Position numbers and translations under genes: made by a program | Source of the DNA: Pseudomonas entomophila | GTDB taxonomy: Bacteria; Pseudomonadota; Gammaproteobacteria; Pseudomonadales; Pseudomonadaceae | DNA: 64,000 bases | Assembly (NCBI RefSeq): GCF_029193575.1 | Contig: NZ_JARGCS010000012.1 | Coordinates: 186,001-250,000, forward strand | Reading direction: 5' to 3' | Part shown: positions 48,043-57,000 of the stretch, one piece after another | Layout of the letters: every line of letters starts with the position of its first letter | Position numbering within the stretch: position 1 is the stretch's first letter | The notes under the pieces: generated by a model | Databases searched by the model: none | Told to the model about the DNA's origin: nothing | Seen by the model: the letters and a program-made list of their open reading frames with translations, nothing else

Positions 48043-48278
48043 TCAGTGACGGATTTGCACTTTGCTCAGGGCCATTTCCACCAGCGTGCGGGCGGCATCG
48101 ATTTCGTGGGCGGTGGCGAGGTTCAGTGGGTGGGCAGAGGGGAGCCGAGGGTGAGCAGGGCGCTCTGGGTGTTGATGGCGAGGGCGCAGAGCAGGTACTC
48201 GGCGGTTTGCAGCAGGATTTCTTCGAGGGAATGGGGGATTTCGGTGGGGATTGGGGGATCGGGGACGATCTTGAGCAT
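48043..48278 (-). pseudogene. DUF6124-like small gene, frameshifted
   Basis: The first part reads MLKIVPDPPIPTEIPHSLEE to LLTLGSPLPTH and stops. Adding one C in the C-rich run near 48130 restores LNLATAHEIDAARTLVEMAL and SKVQIRH up to a stop at 48043, giving a protein of about 78 residues as expected for this family. AAGGAG lies 6 bp before the ATG. Either a recent frameshift or a homopolymer error. Confidence 0.6.
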
Positions 48279-48286
48279 GGTAACTC

Positions 48287-48449
48287 CTTGAGCCTTGTCA
48301 GAAGTTGCAGATCACCGCTGTCAAACGAATGGAGGCAACCGTACGTGGGTTGACAGACCGGAGGCTCAAGAACCCGGCGCACACGAATGTGCCCCACGTA
48401 CAGCTGCCATGAAGGCCCAGCTGTTGGACTTGAGCTCGCGGTCTGTCAA
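48287..48449 (-). promoter_or_regulatory. Structured 5' leader with competing stems, candidate RNA switch
   Basis: Read on the minus strand, the leader has a long stem: TTGACAGACCG with CGGTCTGTCAA (11 bp), extended by GCTCAAG with CTTGAGC (7 bp), between 48429-48449 and 48350-48370. The same CTTGAGCC (48370-48363) can instead pair with GGCTCAAG at 48294-48287, which overlaps the AAGGAG ribosome site of the DUF6124-like gene. A further 9-bp pairing GTACGTGGG/CCCACGTAC (48401-48393 with 48349-48341) crosses the first stem. Small hairpins GCACA-CGAA-TGTGC and GTCGTTG-AATTTG-CAACGAC are also present. No known riboswitch class was recognised. Confidence 0.55.
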
Positions 48450-48576
48450 AACCGGTCGTTGAATTTGCAACGACTGGGCGAGCCTAGGAGCCCAAGGAGC
48501 AGTGCGCAACGGCAGGTAGGCGGGGAAGAGTATGTTTGGGAAACGGACTACAGGAAATGAGGAAAATCTGAGAACT

Positions 48577-48613
48577 TCTGGCTGCACCACAGCAATCGCG
48601 GGACAAGCCTGCT
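48577..48613 (+). repeat. Left copy of the 37-bp direct repeat bounding the CRISPR island (REP-derived)
   Basis: TCTGGCTGCACCACAGCAAT followed by CGCGGGACAAGCCTGCT. It matches 61464-61500 in the same orientation with 4 differences in 37. It ends 4 bp before the last, degenerate repeat of the left array. Confidence 0.75.
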
Positions 48614-48617
48614 TGCA

Positions 48618-49605
48618 TTATCGAACTGCCTGTACGGCAGAGAACCAGCGGTTCAAGCCATCGCTGAGATCCCAGAATTTCTGAGCTGCCTATACGGCAG
48701 TGAACCGGTATTGCTGGATCGGTTTTCTGTGGGCATGTCTCTGAGCTGCCTATACGGCAGTGAACTCGCTGATGTCCAGTTGATCGACCGAGCCACTTTT
48801 CTGAGTTGCCTATACGGCAGTGAACCGGGCTTGCTGAATCAAATCTGGCTTGGGCATTTTCTGAGCTGCCTATACGGCAGTGAACTCGATCGAGCAGAGC
48901 TACATCCAGGGTATCCCTTTCTGAGCTGCCTATACGGCAGTGAACCGAACGGCGAAGGGAGCAGCTGAATGCGCGAATTTCTGAGCTGCCTATACGGCAG
49001 TGAACCAGCCGAAAGCCCGTAGCCGCTTGTAGCCTTCTTTCTGAGCTGCCTATACGGCAGTGAACCACATTGGGAGAGGGCTAAAAGTGTATGCAATTTT
49101 CTGAGCTGCCTATACGGCAGTGAACGCGGCCAAAGATCAACGCAAAGCAGAACTCGCTTTCTGAGCTGCCTATACGGCAGTGAACTGCTTGAAGGTGCCG
49201 TCCCACACCCCGGTGTATTTCTGAGCTGCCTATACGGCAGTGAACGGGGTGACATGGCGTGTGTTCGCCCGGTACCGTTTCTGAGCTGCCTATACGGCAG
49301 TGAACGCCAAGCGCGGCACCGTGGGGCAGCTTGTGGCTTTCTGAGCTGCCTATACGGCAGTGAACGGCTGCCCGGCGCTGCTGCATGGCCTGGGTGTTTT
49401 CTGAGCTGCCTATACGGCAGTGAACTTGCCGCTGTTCCGGCGCCACTCCACGTCGTATTTCTGAGCTGCCTATACGGCAGTGAACGAGCAGGGTACGGCG
49501 TACATGATCGACATGGCTTTCTGAGCTGCCTATACGGCAGTGAACGGCTTCGGTGGCGGCGACTTGGTGCAGGGCAATTTCTGAGCTGCCTATACGGCAG
49601 TGAAC
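48618..49605 (-). CRISPR. CRISPR array 1, type I-F, 17 repeats and 16 spacers
   Basis: The 28-bp repeats follow strict 60-bp spacing, so all 16 spacers are 32 nt. On the minus strand the repeat reads GTTCACTGCCGTATAGGCAG then CTCAGAAA, the type I-F sequence with the Csy4 hairpin CTGCC-GTATA-GGCAG. The leader is at the high-coordinate end, next to csy4. The distal repeat (48618-48645) differs at 6 of 28 positions, as expected for the oldest end. Repeats at 48738 and 48798 each have one change. Small open frames here are products of the repeats. Confidence 0.98.
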
Positions 49606-49734
49606 TAGAGGAAAATAAAACTAACTCGATGATTAACAAACAGAAACTACGATTTTCATGGTTTACCCCTTTTTTCAGCTGTCTCCGTAACCCATTGATT
49701 TTACGAAGACAGCCACACCCACAATAGAAAAGGG
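49606..49734 (-). promoter_or_regulatory. Leader of array 1 with IHF site
   Basis: The AT-rich leader reads on the minus strand. AATCAATGGGTTA (49688-49700) is a perfect IHF site (WATCAA-N4-TTR), 82 bp from the first repeat. GACCCTTTT and GAAAAAAGGGG, and the final TCTA before the repeat, are shared with the leader of array 2. IHF is known to be needed for type I-F spacer insertion. Confidence 0.8.
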
Positions 49735-50298
49735 TCAGAACCAAGGGACTGTCGCGGCGTTGCTCAAACCATATCCCCCAAACGTGCCTGCCCGTGCTTC
49801 ATCCATCAACGGTCCATGGCGAATGAAGAGGCGATACACCTGTCCCGTCGTATGACTGCGCACCTGAGCAAATGGCAGCTCGCACTGTTTGCCGACATTT
49901 CCTGCAATTCGCAGCCGTGCCTCTTCCTCACTGATGCCATGTCGTTTAATCAGTCGACGCCGCAGCCGCTCCGGGCTGCTGTCCACCTGCACGCGGCTCA
50001 CGCAGCGATACCGTGCGCAGGTGGGAACCACTTCAGGCCCCACCAGTTGCACATGGTCGCGCATGCCGCTGAGCCAGTTGCGTGCTTGCAGGGCGAGCAA
50101 GGCGCCCTGACTACCGTGAATGCGCAGGCGAGCCCCCAGCGTTCGAGGTGTCTGCCTGAAGTCCGGGAAACTGATGCCAATGTCGTCCCGCCTTACGTCA
50201 TGCAGGGCGCGGTGTAGCTTGACCAGCAGCGCGTTCATCAGCATTGGCTGCGGGAATTCCGGGTCGGGAAGCAATGTCAGTTCAAGGTATCGGTCCAT
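49735..50298 (-). CDS. csy4: Type I-F Csy4/Cas6f crRNA endoribonuclease
   Basis: The 187-residue Cas6f cuts pre-crRNA at the base of the repeat hairpin and stays bound to it. Catalytic His29 is in place (LLVKLHRAL), the serine is in QVRSHTTG, and the arginine-rich RNA-binding helix is SPERLRRRLIKRHG. It ends FGGYGLSNAATVPWF. Last gene of the csy operon, 3 bp after csy3. Beyond the CRISPR arrays it should recognise the pseudo-repeats at 53928-54000. Confidence 0.97.
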   Translation of the reverse strand: MDRYLELTLLPDPEFPQPMLMNALLVKLHRALHDVRRDDIGISFPDFRQTPRTLGARLRIHGSQGALLALQARNWLSGMRDHVQLVGPEVVPTCARYRCVSRVQVDSSPERLRRRLIKRHGISEEEARLRIAGNVGKQCELPFAQVRSHTTGQVYRLFIRHGPLMDEARAGTFGGYGLSNAATVPWF

Positions 50299-50301
50299 GA
50301 C

Positions 50302-51327
50302 TCAGCCCGCCTCGCCGAACACACCACCGCGGATCAAGGTAGCGATGACGAAGTGCTGCTGCTCCAGGGGCGGGACTTTGTCCTTGAGTACCCAGGCATC
50401 GAGCAGGGAGTAGAAGTCGTCCTTGTTTTTGTTGCGCGGCTGGCGGTAGGCCTTGCCCTGAGTGGTTACCGAACCATAGGGTTCGACGGCGATCGGGCCG
50501 TTGCTGTCGGCCTCTTCGTACCAGGTGTCGATGCTGCGCAGGGCATTGCCGACTTTCTGCGAATGCAACCCCGCGATACCGCCCACGCTGTACAGGGTCT
50601 TGCTCTTGTCACCCCGGCTGCGCTCCATGATCAACTCCTGGGAGGGGAATACCTCCTGGCCGGCGCCCAGGCGCGCATGCGCGGTGATGCGCAGCAGCAC
50701 GTTCTGCTCGCCCAGCAGGCCATTGTTGATTACCTGGGCCAGGGCCTTGAGCGCAGTGGTGTTGTCACCATGGCTGTCGAAGTGGCGCAGGGACAGGCTG
50801 AGCGCATCGAAGGTCCAGCTATCGCGGGGTTGGCCTTCCACCAAATGCTCCACCCGCACTTCGACCTGTTCGGCGCCAATACGGTTGCGCCAGAGGAAAC
50901 GGGCGTTAGCGAGGTTGCAGGCGTAGCGGTAGGCAAGTTCGTTGAAGCCGTTCTGTTCCACGTAGCTTTTCACCGTGGCCTGCAACTTGTGACGGTAGGC
51001 TGCGTCGTTGCAAGCCGAAGGCTGGCCGATATTGCCCAGCACCCGGAGGGTGAACGAGACCTGAAGTGCATCGGTGTCGTGGGGTAGGGTGGCGACGTCG
51101 ATGGTCTGCAGGTTTGGCTTCTGGACTTCGGCATCCAGCTTGGCGGGGTCCAGATCCTTGGTCTTCATGCGGTTGGAGATGGTGCCGCGCACGGATTTCT
51201 CACGTACCACGATAGGCAACCAGCCATCGCGTTTTTGCCAGTCACCGGCATGGAACAGGGCGTCCGAGGGGTCGAGCTTGCGCTCGAAGGCCAGGACGGA
51301 GGCGGTCTTGAGGGTTTCGGCGGTCAT
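50302..51327 (-). CDS. csy3: Type I-F Csy3/Cas7f backbone subunit
   Basis: This 341-residue protein polymerises along the crRNA spacer as the backbone of the Csy surveillance complex (six copies for a 32-nt spacer). Recognisable parts are [33 protein letters not shown] and [20 protein letters not shown]. The ATG with AAGGA upstream is chosen over a TTG two codons earlier. Confidence 0.97.
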   Translation of the reverse strand: MTAETLKTASVLAFERKLDPSDALFHAGDWQKRDGWLPIVVREKSVRGTISNRMKTKDLDPAKLDAEVQKPNLQTIDVATLPHDTDALQVSFTLRVLGNIGQPSACNDAAYRHKLQATVKSYVEQNGFNELAYRYACNLANARFLWRNRIGAEQVEVRVEHLVEGQPRDSWTFDALSLSLRHFDSHGDNTTALKALAQVINNGLLGEQNVLLRITAHARLGAGQEVFPSQELIMERSRGDKSKTLYSVGGIAGLHSQKVGNALRSIDTWYEEADSNGPIAVEPYGSVTTQGKAYRQPRNKNKDDFYSLLDAWVLKDKVPPLEQQHFVIATLIRGGVFGEAG

Positions 51328-51359
51328 TGGCAAATCCTTCTGTAATGAATGACGGGCGT

Positions 51360-52334
51360 TCAGTCGAAGCTGATTTCAAGTTCGGGTTGATAGTCGTTCT
51401 GGCAGCGGTAGACGCCACTTTCGACGCAAGCGCTCGGGTACCAGAGCAGTTGCTCGACCGACTCCAGGCGGTGTGGGCTGAGCCATTCGCCGATGCTGTA
51501 GAGGCTTTCCACCAAGCGCATCGGTGTTTCGCCATCGCGGCTGTTGGGTACCGAGCCTGCCGGCAGCAAGGGCGTCAGCGCGCCGTAGCCGACAGGGATG
51601 GGGACGACCCAGCCAAGCTGCTGGCGGTCGTTGTGCCAGGCAGCCTTGTCGCTATCGGTATCACCGGGGTACCAGTTGATCCTCGACAGCGACAACCAGG
51701 CCTCCAGCGCCGTCGCCTCGGGGAGGGTGTTCTGCAGGTCGGCATGACGTTGCTGCAACAGGTCTGAGCGCTCCACCAGGGTGAAGCCAGGAAGCCAGTT
51801 GGGTACGGTGGCGGCGAACACGTCCAGGCGGTCGTCTTCACTGCCTGCCAGCGGCACGAAGTAGGGTGTGTGTGCTTGGCTTTGCTGTTGTGCAGGCAAG
51901 GGGCTGCCGCCCGCAATGCGCAAGGTGTGGAGCAAGTCCTGCATGTGCTGGGCAAGGTGCGTGAGCTGGAGGGGGTCGTCAAGTGCGGCGCCTTTGACAC
52001 CCAGCAACAAGGTCAACTCCAGGTGGATACGCCCTTCCTCGACGATGGGCGAAGGGGTGCCGTCGCGGTTGTTCGGGTTGCGGGTGAGGTGCAGGGTTTT
52101 CACGTAGCGGTCGGGTGTTGCCTGCTGTTCGTAGGCATGCACAACGACACCTACTGCCGGGATGCGCAGTTCGAGCCCGGCCGCGCGAGCCTTGCGCTCC
52201 AGCGCCCACATCAGCCCGACGAACGCGGTCATCGAGGGAAAACCGTGGGTCAGTGGGCTGGAGAGGGTATTCGCGTTTTGTACGCGTAGGTGCGGCAGCA
52301 CCAGCAATGCTTCCAGCTTCGGGAACTCAGGCAT
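51360..52334 (-). CDS. csy2: Type I-F Csy2/Cas5f subunit
   Basis: The 324-residue Cas5f subunit caps the 5' handle of the crRNA with Csy1. It starts [20 protein letters not shown] with AGGAGG just upstream, inside the csy1 3' end (8-bp overlap). Typical segments are [17 protein letters not shown] and [18 protein letters not shown]. It must accept the CTCAGAAA handle found in both the arrays and the pseudo-crRNA. Confidence 0.96.
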   Translation of the reverse strand: MPEFPKLEALLVLPHLRVQNANTLSSPLTHGFPSMTAFVGLMWALERKARAAGLELRIPAVGVVVHAYEQQATPDRYVKTLHLTRNPNNRDGTPSPIVEEGRIHLELTLLLGVKGAALDDPLQLTHLAQHMQDLLHTLRIAGGSPLPAQQQSQAHTPYFVPLAGSEDDRLDVFAATVPNWLPGFTLVERSDLLQQRHADLQNTLPEATALEAWLSLSRINWYPGDTDSDKAAWHNDRQQLGWVVPIPVGYGALTPLLPAGSVPNSRDGETPMRLVESLYSIGEWLSPHRLESVEQLLWYPSACVESGVYRCQNDYQPELEISFD

Positions 52335-53652
52335 GCGTGACCTCCTGTGCGGCTGCGGCAAAGCCGAGTGTGTGGGAGAGTGCCTTGCGTGCCCATTGCA
52401 GGTGTTCGGTGTCGCTGACGGCAAAGCCTTTGCGGGTTAGCAGGCCGTTGAGCCAGAGGGCAAAATGCTTGGCGACTTCCTCGGGCCATGCCCCGCGCTC
52501 GGCAGCGCGCTGGAAGGCCAGGTCTTCTTCTTCGAAATCTTCGCGTATGCCTAGCGTCGCTCGACCTGGGTCTAGCCAGACTTGTTCGCACAGGGGCAGA
52601 TGGCAGTCAGTATCGCGGGTCCAGCCTGGCGTGAACTGTTTGCGAATGTTCACGCCGAAGGCCGTCAAGGCTAGGCCGAGTGCGCGTTCGATACGCTCGC
52701 GGCGCTTGCGGGTAGAGAAGGAGGCCGCAGGCTCCTCTGCCAGGTAATTGCATAGGGCGTTGATCTGCTGTTGCACACCTTCGAATCGCTGGAAGCGTGG
52801 GAATGCTGATTCGACCGACAGCAAGGGTTTGGCGGGTATGCGTTTCCAGGCGGGGGGCAATGAAGCGAGCAGGTAGTTCACGCCACGTCGCTCACTGTTG
52901 AGCTGGCTGATGTTCTGTGGCTTGGTGCCGCCCAGCTTGCGTGCAATGAGGTTGCGGTATTCGCGGTACACGCCGGTGTGCGGCTGCTGGCCTCGCCAGG
53001 CTTGCCTGGCAACTTTATTGGCTTCGCCAAAGCGTGCTTCGTTGATGTCGCTGTGCACGGCATGCACCAGGCTGCTCGGGAAGAGGGGCTGGAGTAGGTG
53101 GAATGATGCATTGTCGATTGGGTCACCTCCCACACACCAGAAGAGTTGCTTGGCCCTCTCGTCGGACGTCATCGGCTCGCCCTGGCGCACCAGCCCCTTG
53201 AATGCCTTGGCCCACGTGGCAGCCAGGTTGGGATCGGGTGACAGTGCAGCGAGCACGTCAGGGTCGTCGTCTTGCAGCCATTCGAGCAGTGGGCGGGCTT
53301 CGATCTGCACCTTGAGGAACTTGTAGACATCGAGGGCGGCTGCGTTACCGACGATGTCCGTGGCGAAGTGCTCGTCGAGCGAATGGCTACCGATTTCTGC
53401 CCTTGCGGGCAGTGAGCGCGGAGGTATGAACAGGCTGCTACCACGAGCGTCGGGATGGGTTGCCTTGAGCACGTGGGTGACGGCCTGGATTTGTGTGACG
53501 CGGCGGGCGGCGTCCGCTAGCCAGGTGGCGTATTCGTACTTGGCGAAGGTGGTGGGGTCGTCCTTGCCGTTGAGCTTGGCCTCGCGGCGGTCGGTGATGA
53601 ATTGGGCGATTGCGTTGTGGAACAGCTGGGTGCGTGAGAGTTTGTCGTCCAT
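52327..53652 (-). CDS. csy1: Type I-F Csy1/Cas8f large subunit
   Basis: The 441-residue Cas8f subunit recognises the CC PAM and recruits Cas3. It starts at the ATG giving MDDKLSRTQLFHNAIAQFIT; a TTG four codons upstream is less likely. Typical segments are FKVQIEARPLLEWLQDDDPD and TKPQNISQLNSERRGVNYLL. First gene of the csy1-4 operon, with an unusually long 366-bp gap to cas3 that contains its probable promoter and the pseudo-crRNA. Confidence 0.96.
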   Translation of the reverse strand: MDDKLSRTQLFHNAIAQFITDRREAKLNGKDDPTTFAKYEYATWLADAARRVTQIQAVTHVLKATHPDARGSSLFIPPRSLPARAEIGSHSLDEHFATDIVGNAAALDVYKFLKVQIEARPLLEWLQDDDPDVLAALSPDPNLAATWAKAFKGLVRQGEPMTSDERAKQLFWCVGGDPIDNASFHLLQPLFPSSLVHAVHSDINEARFGEANKVARQAWRGQQPHTGVYREYRNLIARKLGGTKPQNISQLNSERRGVNYLLASLPPAWKRIPAKPLLSVESAFPRFQRFEGVQQQINALCNYLAEEPAASFSTRKRRERIERALGLALTAFGVNIRKQFTPGWTRDTDCHLPLCEQVWLDPGRATLGIREDFEEEDLAFQRAAERGAWPEEVAKHFALWLNGLLTRKGFAVSDTEHLQWARKALSHTLGFAAAAQEVTHA

Positions 53653-53697
53653 GTGGCAACTCAAAGTGATTCGACGATTGGCCGAGGTTTTTTTAGA

Positions 53698-53723
53698 GTC
53701 CCTACAGAAATTGCCTTAGGGAC
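53698..53723. other. Hairpin in the csy1 leader
   Basis: GTCCCTA-N12-TAGGGAC is a 7-bp inverted repeat 46 bp upstream of the csy1 ATG. It would fold in the 5' leader of the csy mRNA. It has no T-run in the minus direction. Role unknown. Confidence 0.45.
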
Positions 53724-53740
53724 CCGAAGATCAATGGCGC

Positions 53741-53800
53741 TTACACCCAAAGACTCTTCTGTGCTTGTGCTTTCCCAGACACGTTTCCTCCTTGGCGCAT
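53741..53800 (-). other. Mini-ORF with strong ribosome site in the csy1 leader
   Basis: A perfect AAGGAGG (53787-53793) stands 4 nt before a GTG that opens a 13-residue frame (MSGKAQAQKSLWV) ending at 53741. An in-frame ATG at 53800 would give 19 residues (MRQGGNVSGKAQAQKSLWV). It lies between the probable csy promoter and csy1. It could be a leader peptide, or a mini-toxin of the CreT kind if the pseudo-crRNA is a CreA. It may also be chance. Translation is unproven. Confidence 0.35.
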
Positions 53801-53901
53801 TAAAGTGCCTTGGGCCGGCAGATGGCCTGTAGTGTGAGTGCTGAAAGAGGAGGGGGTCAGCCCCTACCCTGAGTCAATGCTAGAGCACGGTAGAGTATTT
53901 G

Positions 53902-53928
53902 CCATTGTATTTTTTTGGTCCATTGTAT
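53902..53928 (+). promoter_or_regulatory. Predicted target site 1 of the pseudo-crRNA over a -10-like box
   Basis: CC PAM (53902-53903) is followed by ATTGTATTTTT, against the pseudo-spacer ATTGTGTTTTT. Ten of the first 11 bases match, and the mismatch is at position 6, which is not read in type I guides. Position 12 also mismatches; beyond 13 there is little pairing. On the minus strand the seed contains the -10-like TACAAT (53909-53904). Confidence 0.65.
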
Positions 53929-53946
53929 TTTCCTGCTGAAGAAGCA
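53920..53946 (+). promoter_or_regulatory. Predicted target site 2 of the pseudo-crRNA over a -10-like box
   Basis: CC PAM (53920-53921) is followed by ATTGTATTTT. It matches the pseudo-spacer at positions 1-5 and 7-10, mismatching at 6. It is an 18-bp direct repetition of site 1 and again contains TACAAT on the minus strand (53927-53922). Together they suggest two stacked Csy complexes on a csy promoter. Confidence 0.6.
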
Positions 53947-54038
53947 GCTCAGAAAATTGTGTTTTTGTTGGATTGGCGTATTTAACTGCCGGAGAGGCAG
54001 ATGCTTTTTGGGGCAGTCTCAACTGCCCTTAGTTTTTT
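53928..54038 (+). ncRNA. crRNA-like regulatory RNA (CreR/CreA-type) between cas3 and csy1
   Basis: Pseudo-repeat 1 (53928-53955) keeps the Csy4 hairpin as CTGCT-GAAGA-AGCAG, where the top C-G pair has become T-A with both partners changed, and keeps the 8-nt handle CTCAGAAA and the 12-nt block GCAGCTCAGAAA exactly. A 25-nt pseudo-spacer (53956-53980, beginning ATTGTGTTTTTG) follows, against 32 nt in the arrays. Pseudo-repeat 2 (53981-54000) keeps AACTGCC-GGAGA-GGCAG and diverges exactly after the Csy4 cut site. A terminator follows at 54011. Csy4 processing would give a guide of 53 nt (8+25+20). Its seed matches two PAM-flanked sites upstream. This fits the described CreR/CreA class of crRNA-like repressors; the identity is inferred. 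Confidence 0.82.
54011..54038 (+). terminator. Intrinsic terminator of the crRNA-like RNA
   Basis: GGGCAGT-CTCA-ACTGCCC then TTAGTTTTTT is a perfect 7-bp stem with a T-run on the plus strand only. The cas3 stop codon (54019-54021) lies in the loop. On the minus strand the stem is followed by CCAAAAAG, so it should not stop cas transcription. Confidence 0.85.
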
Positions 54039-57000
54039 GGGGGGTTATCCCGAGGGTTGGGTGGTAGCGCCAGCCGGTTTTTGAGTCGGGTGCCGTCAAC
54101 CCTGCGAATCGTTTCGCCACATTTTCCAGCGGTAATGCAAGCTCCCTCGACAGTTCCTCTAGGGCCTGCATCGTGTTCAGTGTGACCCAGGGTCGAATAC
54201 GGCTACCCAGCTGGCTCTCCAAATCAATCCACTCCAACCGCTCCTCGCATTTAAGGTATTCAGGCGGCTTACGACGATCTGGTTGGTGCAAGCAATGAAG
54301 CTGCAACTGTTCCTCGCCCTCATCGGGCAAGAACAGTAGTTCCACCTCATCCAGTTTTTGTGCGCGAAACGGCTGATGCTGTGGCAGAGCCCATGTGAGC
54401 GATGCCTGGAGGAACTGCCAGCTACAGGCCGCATTCAGGTCTTGGTCCTCACCGCCTGGCAGCATTTGTTCCTCGATTCGAGCGTGCTCCAGATCAACAA
54501 GGTTGTTCTTCGGCTTACGTTCCTCAGCAGGCCTGGGCTGAATTCGGGCCGCGGCGCTGAACGGCAGGTAGTCGCTCAGGTGCAACAACTGATCAAGGCG
54601 ATGGCTGCTCAAGCGAAATCTATGGGCAGGTTCGCCTCGGTCAGCCTCGAAGCCGGGGCGTATGTAGGCAGGTTTCAAATTGTCGGCTTTGTTCACCTGA
54701 TTCTCGAAGTGCCGAATATTGGTATCGAAAACCAGGAGATTGGGTGACTCACAGGGGATTCGCCGGTGTCGTTGCACACGTCCGGCCACTTGAATCAGTG
54801 AGCGCATCGATGAGGGCTCGATGATTGCCCAATCGTAATCATGATCGCGCCCTACTTCGGTGACAGGTGAGCCCAGTACAACGAACAAATGGTCACGCTC
54901 AGGGTAGGTATCCAGCGCTTGTCGGACTTCGGGTAAGTCATACACCGCTCCGGCTTGCTTACGGTTCAGGCAGTGATCGAGGTGGGCTTCGATGGTCGAG
55001 CGCAATATCAGTGGAAAGCCCGAGTGATACACGCATAGATGAATATGTTGCCCAAGCGCGGCACCTTGCTTGAACAGTGCCAAGGCGACGTCGAACAGGG
55101 GCTGGATATTGGCCATTCTTATCAAGCCGAAGCTGACCCGTTTTCCACTGTGTGGGCAAGCTTGAGCATGGCGTTCATGCGCGGACTGCATCGCTAAATG
55201 AACTTGGCTGGCGAAATGCGTACGCACTTGCGCCTTCGTGCTGGGGCGGGCCATGTTCCAAGGCAGGAACTCCAGCCGATGCAGTGGCTGTGCACCGTTG
55301 GTGATCAGGGCATTGGCCCGCTGAGCGATAAAACGGGAATGCGCATCACCAAATGCTTGTTCATCCTTGCAGTGACTGGGCAAGCACGCGAACTCATCAA
55401 CCCACAGACAAGGGATATCTATTTCTGGGCTCGCCTCCTGAGTAGGCTCACCACGGTTGCGTCGATACTGCTGACGACCGGCACGGTAGGCCTGGAACAG
55501 GCCTGATGCGAGTCCAGGAGGCATGGTTGCTGTCGAGAGCAATACACGGGCGCCGAGCATACCGGCCCAATACACCAGGCGAGTGACTGCTGGCTGATCG
55601 GCGTGGTCGAAGTCGTCCACTTCATCCAGAACGAGGTCGCCACTCATCAACCGCAGCATCGGTGCGATTTGCCGCCCCGCACGCTGTGCCTCCGTTGCCG
55701 GCATCAGGTGGTCGATGGTGCAGACCAGCAATGGTGCGTAAAGCATGGCCCGGATGTGTTCATCCTCCATGGCCTTGCCCAGCAAACCATGCCCTTCAGT
55801 CTGGCCTTCGTAGAAGACATGGCTGTCTTCTTCGATCAGGCTCTGGATTGAGGCCGACCCGTGAGCTTCGTGGCGTGCCTCGAAGTATTCCTGCAATAGC
55901 CCGCCTTCAGAACCCCCCACGCGAATGGCCAGTTCGTGATCGCCCAGGTGCAGGTCGCGTCGATAGCTCTCGCCTGTTTGTCGGGTCAGCGTGCGCAGCC
56001 CCAGGGCGAATGCACAACGCAAACCCTGCTGCGGGTCGGCGAGCGCATTCATGATACGGGCGTTGGCCAGTGTCTTACCGCAGCCAGTGGACGCCATGTT
56101 GATGATGAAGGCCCCTTGCTGGGCGCTGGTATCGCGCAGGCTGGCGGCGACGTCGGCGGCTTTGTCCTGCCAACTGAAACGGGGTTCGGCACTGCGTTTG
56201 CGCAGGCCTTTGTGCTGGGCCAGGCGCGGTAAGTGGCGTTCGAAGTGTGGCAAGGCGTGCACGATGCTGGCGGCCATGCGATCGACACCCAGCAGATGTT
56301 CATCCAGTGCTTGCTTGGGGTGGCCGTTGGCATCGGTATTGGCATGAAGGGGCGTTTTACCGTCTCCCTTTACCCGCCGTGAGTCATTGGCGCCGAGACT
56401 GGAGTAGTGGTGATCGCCTAGCATCAGGCTCAAGCGAGCCAGGTGCATCACATAGGGGTTGTTCAGCCAGTCGCCTTTGCCGGGCTTGTTGAGCAGTGCC
56501 AGCAGGTTTACCGCTACCTTTGCAGCCTTGGCTCGCCACTTTGGCTCGGTGACTGGCAGGCCGTGGTCGAATTTCCAGTAGCTGTTCGGGGCCTCCGTGC
56601 TCTCGGGGGGTGGGGCTTCATTCCAGAGGTGGCTGATGTGTTCCAGCAAATGGCCCAGTTTGCGCCGGCTCAGATCGCGGGTGGGGCTGCCGAAACGCTT
56701 GCTGCCACGTATCTGCACATCCTCCAGGTTGGGCACGACAGGCAGGCGGTGGTGGCTGAGGACCAGCCAGCCAATGGCGGCTGCCAAGGGGGGCAGTTGA
56801 CGAAAGGGGGGCGTGGTTTGTACATCAAGCCCATCACGCATCAAGCGGCCCGGTGCCAGCCAACTGGCGTCGTCCTGAGGGCTGGGTGCTGCCAGGCGTT
56901 TCAGCCAGGTTGCATCATCGTCATCACCGACGAACGCCTGGAGCAGGCGCAGGGATATCCACTCATGGCGATAGAGGTTTCTGGTTTGTGCGGGGGCCTT

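Noticed and set aside
53653..53930. CreT-type toxin gene on the plus strand before the crRNA-like RNA
   Set aside because: The target sites directly abut the pseudo-repeat, leaving no room for a gene between promoter and RNA on that strand; only the minus-strand mini-ORF remains possible.
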